Shown one piece after another: positions 33,660 to 36,237 of a stretch of DNA of 36,237 nt (position 1 is the first letter of the stretch; each line of letters opens with the position of its first letter). Origin of the DNA: Aeromonas fluvialis (GTDB taxonomy: Bacteria; Pseudomonadota; Gammaproteobacteria; Enterobacterales; Aeromonadaceae); the NCBI RefSeq assembly GCF_000819885.1, contig NZ_CDBO01000037.1, positions 1-36,237 on the forward strand. The letters run 5' to 3'. The translations under genes were made by a program, and so were the position numbers. The notes below the pieces were generated by a model that was not told where the DNA came from, made no database searches, and saw nothing but the letters and a program-made list of their open reading frames with translations.

Positions 33660-34330
33660 AACTCTCCTTCCCGATAGCAGATGCCCCCGCGACGCCACCG
33701 CATAACGCTATCTTGTTGATCTGTAGATAAATAAGCTATTTCAGCGGGGAATTCGGACAATAGCAAAGAGTTTTATGCTGGTTCAAGCCGGATATGACCA
33801 TGAATGTTCTATGGAGATAGTTCAAGAATGGTTGTCCACGCTATCTCGGCGCGTCATCAATCGTAGGTGACATTTGATTAATTTATTGATCTTGCACAGA
33901 AAATCTCAATATTGAGCTTTCTCTCCACAGCGCTATGGATAATATTGCCATTTGGCAACACTTGCCTCGTCGGAGTCTCCCATGAGCCATGCCAATCACA
34001 TCACGTTGGTGAAACGCAGCAGACTGGAAGCTGAAATTCAGGGGCGGTAGCCATGGCGGATGGAATGGATAAGCGAACCTTGCCCACAATGACCCACCCA
34101 ACATGGCAACGGCCTTATGCTTATTTCTGACCCGCTCACGCAGGCGTGCTTTGGCGGCGCTTTCCAAGACTGGACTGAGCTCTATTTTTTCATACAGTAG
34201 TAACGGTGGCGCAAAAAGAGGAAGTCAAGCGAATACGCCCAGCATGAGAAGCAAACAGGTAACATTATGATTTAATGATAATTTTCACTTGGTGGTGATG
34301 AAAATGTTACGGAGTTATATGGAATTCTCT
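33660..34330. other. 671-base region without a supported gene
   Basis: The region links the GC-rich core to the cassette array and grows AT-rich to the right. A minus-strand reading frame covers 33883-34197 but has no ribosome site, no recognisable domain and unlikely composition, so I do not call it. A hairpin GTAACATT (34259-34266) / AATGTTAC (34303-34310), with a nested ATTTTCAC/GTGATGAAAAT pair, lies just before the first attC-like site. No integrase gene or fragment was found on either strand. Confidence 0.5.
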
Positions 34331-34371
34331 GCTAACGGATTAGTACCGCCTTCCATCTAATCACTGTTAGC
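34331..34371 (+). repeat. attC-like inverted repeat at the left boundary
   Basis: GCTAACGGATTAG (34331-34343) pairs with CTAATCACTGTTAGC (34357-34371) apart from a 2-base bulge. The ends read GCTAAC and GTTAGC as in attC. At 41 bases it is shorter than normal attC sites (about 57 and up), so it may be a deleted attC or a remnant of the recombination platform. Confidence 0.45.
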
Positions 34372-34427
34372 CTTTAATTAGATGAGTTCATATTCATAAA
34401 AAATGTAGTTAACTAAGGAGATTAAAA

Positions 34428-34913
34428 ATGAAAAGACTACTAACTATCCTGCCTTTGTGTATTGTGCTTCAAGCCCAAGCTGAAGACACGATACCCACTA
34501 AACAGGCAAAAGAAAAAGGTATAAAAACATGCCTACACGCTGTTGAAAAGATGTCGAACTTCATTGCAGATGGTAATCACGGAGCAAGTAGTGTCTGGAA
34601 TAGTAAAGTGCCTGACGAGTCTGCTTTTAGTACAGTAATTGAAAGAACTTACTCGGATGGTTCTATTTTTACAAGTCTCACTGTTGCAAGAACCAAGTCA
34701 GATCATTGCTACTCCGAGTATGAAAAAATAATATATTTTGAAGATAATTGTATGGCGACAGCTCAAAAAAACTATAAAGAAGCTGAGTACAAGGGGGAAG
34801 TGAACAAAAATGTAACGTCTCTGAGTCAAAATGGGGTTGATATATTTCTTATGCCCGCAGGTAATGGGTGTGTAGTAATGAGAAAAGAAATACTAATGGA
34901 TGTGCCTAAATAA
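34428..34913 (+). CDS. Cassette protein, secreted, function unknown
   Basis: A 161-residue protein with a signal peptide (MKRLLTILPLCIVLQAQA, cut before ED). The mature part of about 143 residues has four cysteines (KTCLHA, DHCYSE, DNCMAT, NGCVVM), probably two disulfides in the periplasm. I recognise no domain. AAGGAG lies 8 bases before the ATG. The codon and base composition is AT-rich, unlike the neighbouring core genes. The stop is directly followed by attC 34917-35015, the normal cassette arrangement. Confidence 0.85.
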   Translation: MKRLLTILPLCIVLQAQAEDTIPTKQAKEKGIKTCLHAVEKMSNFIADGNHGASSVWNSKVPDESAFSTVIERTYSDGSIFTSLTVARTKSDHCYSEYEKIIYFEDNCMATAQKNYKEAEYKGEVNKNVTSLSQNGVDIFLMPAGNGCVVMRKEILMDVPK

Positions 34914-34916
34914 CTA

Positions 34917-35015
34917 GGCTAACAAAGCAATCTTGCGGAACTCCGTGGGCTGTCACGTTTTGTGCGGAGCACAAAAAGCGCCATCCCACTCCGTCCGTAA
35001 ATTGCGGCGTTACAA
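34917..35015 (+). repeat. attC site 1
   Basis: GGCTAAC at the left end and GTTACAA at the right. Outer arms: TAAC-AAA-GCAAT with ATTGC-GGC-GTTA. Middle arms: CCGTGGG with CCCACTCCG. Centre: CGTTTTGTGC-GGA-GCACAAAA. This gives a 99-base site able to fold as one long hairpin with bulges, the form recognised by integron integrases. Confidence 0.8.
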
Positions 35016-35113
35016 AGCTTTGCCAAAAAATTAGCCCTGTTAAACCGCGCGAGTTTTTTGGGTGGTTTTGTTTTTGGTTTTACTGGGCTTTATTAATAAA
35101 GTTTTGTTGTGGT

Positions 35114-35314
35114 GTGCCTTTAAGTGGGTTTTGCCAGCAAGGTTTTGGTGGCATCATTTTGCGTAGGCTGTGGGTGTGTACTTTTTCCATCCGTGCCAAT
35201 TGGTTAAAATATTTGGCGCTGTGGGTTTTGCTGTTTGTTTTTGTGCATTTATTTGGGTGTGCGGCAAGCGGTAAATTTGCAGCATTTATTAATGTTGCAA
35301 GCCTTTGCACTTAA
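35114..35314 (+). CDS. Doubtful cassette ORF, hydrophobic, 66 residues
   Basis: Starts at GTG with no good ribosome site. It encodes a protein with one strong membrane segment (LALWVLLFVFVHLFG) and the stretch CTFSIRANWLKY before it, ending near GCAASGKFA. I believe similar short hydrophobic readings recur next to attC sites in other gammaproteobacteria, but this is from memory. It may be a non-coding cassette instead. The opposite strand has an equally long frame (35080-35310). Confidence 0.35.
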   Translation: MPLSGFCQQGFGGIILRRLWVCTFSIRANWLKYLALWVLLFVFVHLFGCAASGKFAAFINVASLCT

Positions 35315-35329
35315 TGCGGTGCTTTGGGC

Positions 35330-35438
35330 TTGTAACAAACGCAATCAGGCCGACATTTATTCCGGCGCTTATTTTGTGGCAAAAAAGCCTGCCACAAAAC
35401 AACCACCTCCATAAATGCGTCTGTTGCGGGCGTTAAAT
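35330..35438 (+). repeat. attC site 2
   Basis: Left end TTGTAAC, right end GTTAAAT. Outer arms: TAAC-AAA-CGCAA with TTGCG-GGC-GTTA. Next arms: CAGGCCGACATTTAT with ATAAATGCGTCTG. Centre: TTTTGTGGCA-AAAAAGCC-TGCCACAAAA, a perfect 10-bp hairpin. Total 109 bases, a strong attC of the long (superintegron-like) type. Confidence 0.85.
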
Positions 35439-35453
35439 GGCTTTGAGAGAGCG

Positions 35454-35630
35454 GTGAAAATTCGTAAGAAGACGATAATTTTGTTTGCCATCGCAATTCT
35501 GGCCTATTTAGTTGCACCAATATATGGCGCTGCAATCTTCTTTGTTGCGGTAGTATTTGAGTTACTTGCGTGGATTTCATTCTTTCAGAATTCAAAAAAT
35601 AAAAAAGATGACATTGGGAAAAAAGGATAA
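35454..35630 (+). CDS. Cassette-encoded 58-residue membrane peptide
   Basis: The GTG at 35454 gives MKIRKKTIILFAIAILAYLV..., two hydrophobic segments (about 7-22 and 24-41) followed by a lysine-rich tail (NSKNKKDDIGKKG). An upstream in-frame ATG at 35415 lies inside attC 2 and is less likely. There is a purine-rich GAGAGAG before the GTG. The positive N-terminus and tail suggest both ends lie in the cytoplasm. No family recognised. Confidence 0.6.
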   Translation: MKIRKKTIILFAIAILAYLVAPIYGAAIFFVAVVFELLAWISFFQNSKNKKDDIGKKG

Positions 35631-35649
35631 TGAAATTAAGTCACAGTCC

Positions 35650-35721
35650 ATTTAACAAGCGCAGCCACACCGGCCTATCGGCCTCGACTCGCTACGCTCG
35701 CGTGTGCTGCGGGCGTTATGT
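35650..35721 (+). repeat. attC site 3
   Basis: Left end ATTTAAC, right end GTTATGT. Arms: TAAC-AAG-CGCAGC with GCTGCG-GGC-GTTA, and CACAC with GTGTG. The centre carries GGCC-TATC-GGCC. A compact 72-base site with textbook symmetry and the expected unpaired 3-base spacers. Confidence 0.9.
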
Positions 35722-35735
35722 GACAGGAGGTCAAA

Positions 35736-36143
35736 ATGGAAATATTAGTACAATTTGAAAGAAATATTGAGCAATCAGAAGTTGTTAATCTTTATAAATC
35801 AAATGGTTGGTCTTCAGCTGAGGTTCCTGAAAAGTTACTACCAGCTCTGATTAACTCAGATAGTCTAGTGACAGCTCGAATTGATAATAAGCTTGTCGGT
35901 ATAGGTAATGCAATTTCTGATGGACATCTAGTTGTTTACTATCCGCATATGCTTGTTCATCCTGATTTTCAAGGTCAGGGTGTAGGACGAAAAATGATGG
36001 AATTGATGCAAACAAAATATTATTCATTTCATCAACAAATGCTCACAGCAGACGGTGAGGCAGTTGAATTTTATAAGTCTCTCGGCTTTGAGCGAGCGGG
36101 TAAAACTGAACCTATGTGGGTCTATTCAGGAGATGATCACTAA
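35736..36143 (+). CDS. Cassette-encoded GNAT N-acetyltransferase
   Basis: A 135-residue acetyl-CoA-dependent acetyltransferase. Motif A, LVHPDFQGQGVGRKMMELM (about 73-91), carries the Q-x-x-G-x-G acetyl-CoA pyrophosphate loop. Motif B follows as FYKSLGFERAG (about 112-122). It lacks features of known aminoglycoside acetyltransferases as far as I can see, so the substrate is open. AGGAGG lies just before the ATG at 35736. It is AT-rich, with attC 3 before it and an attC start after it, a normal cassette. Confidence 0.88.
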   Translation: MEILVQFERNIEQSEVVNLYKSNGWSSAEVPEKLLPALINSDSLVTARIDNKLVGIGNAISDGHLVVYYPHMLVHPDFQGQGVGRKMMELMQTKYYSFHQQMLTADGEAVEFYKSLGFERAGKTEPMWVYSGDDH

Positions 36144-36155
36144 TCGAGAGTTGTC

Positions 36156-36237
36156 ACATAACAAGCAATTCAAGTGGATTCTCAACGCGTGGCAGTTTTA
36201 CTATGCGTCGGGTAAAGTGTTTCCTGATTACCCATGA
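36156..36237 (+). repeat. attC site 4, partial (cut by the window end)
   Basis: ACATAAC followed by AAGCAATTCAAGTGGATTC and CAACGCGTGGCAGTTTT, close to the left half of Vibrio-type long attC repeats (VCR) as I remember them. The right arm with GTTRRRY is not reached before base 36237. Confidence 0.7.

Larger units (their letters stand above)
34331..36237 (+). mobile_element. Integron gene-cassette array (right end open)
   Basis: Four small + strand ORFs alternate with four sites that have the attC layout (RYYYAAC-like left end, GTTRRRY-like right end, imperfect inverted arms and inner hairpin). The DNA is AT-rich compared with the rest of the window. No intI is visible to the left, where attI normally lies, so this may be an integrase-less attC cluster. 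The array continues beyond the right edge. Confidence 0.8.

Noticed and set aside
33883..34197. Minus-strand open frame of about 105 codons in the long intergenic region
   Set aside because: No ribosome site, first start is TTG, composition rich in Trp/His/Pro/Arg as in chance frames, no recognised motif.
34271..34289. Second Fur-like sequence (TTTAATGATAATTTTCACT) before the cassette array
   Set aside because: Only about 12 of 19 matches in an AT-rich stretch, and it lies within a larger hairpin; chance match is likely.
35080..35310. Minus-strand frame in cassette 2 as a real gene
   Set aside because: Runs against the direction of all cassettes and ends near the attC; Lys/Asn/Pro-rich product without motifs, and no ribosome site.
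1..36237. tRNA, rRNA or CRISPR features
   Set aside because: No cloverleaf-like blocks with conserved T-loop and no regularly spaced identical repeats with unique spacers were seen; the only tandem repeat (13122-13205) has no spacers.

Overview
The window looks like a piece of an Aeromonas-type gammaproteobacterial chromosome. From about 1 to 33.7 kb it is GC-rich and densely coding. It carries the conserved gammaproteobacterial run ftsB-ispD-ispF-truD-surE-pcm-yqaA-nlpD-rpoS, read right to left from 14.2 to 7.5 kb. The genus assignment rests on remembered protein similarity and gene order; no search was run.

Layout. 0-1 kb: the tail of a decayed IS66 transposase and a small secreted DUF2541-type protein. 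1.3-5.5 kb: an amidase-signature hydrolase, agmatine deiminase (aguA) and a divergent LysR regulator with a palindromic operator candidate, probably an agmatine-use module. 5.5-7.4 kb: a TetR regulator divergent from an Old Yellow Enzyme ene-reductase, with two copies of one 18-bp operator between them. 7.4-14.2 kb: the rpoS/isoprenoid/stress operon, with an unusual ispD-ispF gap that holds a six-unit 14-bp repeat and a 19-codon upstream ORF copying the start of ispF. 14.4-19 kb: putP, a short DUF535 protein, a secreted L,D-transpeptidase and a YbdG-type mechanosensitive channel. 19.2-24 kb: ackA, a YhcH-family protein, a PlsC-like acyltransferase, a YgeA-like amino-acid racemase and a LysE exporter. 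The exporter is divergent from the wreck of a MocR-type regulator. 24.8-33.7 kb: a lipoprotein, a TPR protein with a degenerate receiver domain, a CBS protein, the yheS-DUF2390-rlmJ run, a DUF2061 membrane protein behind a Fur-like box, a two-domain lysozyme inhibitor, and a lipoprotein with two retropepsin-like domains plus PDZ.

From about 34.3 kb to the right end the character changes. The DNA is AT-rich, the small genes all lie on the + strand, and each is followed by an imperfect inverted repeat with the layout of an integron attC site (34917-35015, 35330-35438, 35650-35721, and a partial one from 36156). I read this as an integron gene-cassette array. No integrase is visible to its left, where an attI/intI platform would normally sit, so it may be an integrase-less attC cluster (CALIN) or a displaced array. 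The cassettes encode a secreted protein of unknown function, a doubtful hydrophobic ORF, a 58-residue membrane peptide and a GNAT acetyltransferase.

The best candidates for something undescribed are the ispF-mimic upstream ORF with its neighbouring 14-bp repeat array, and the cassette array with its unknown cargo.
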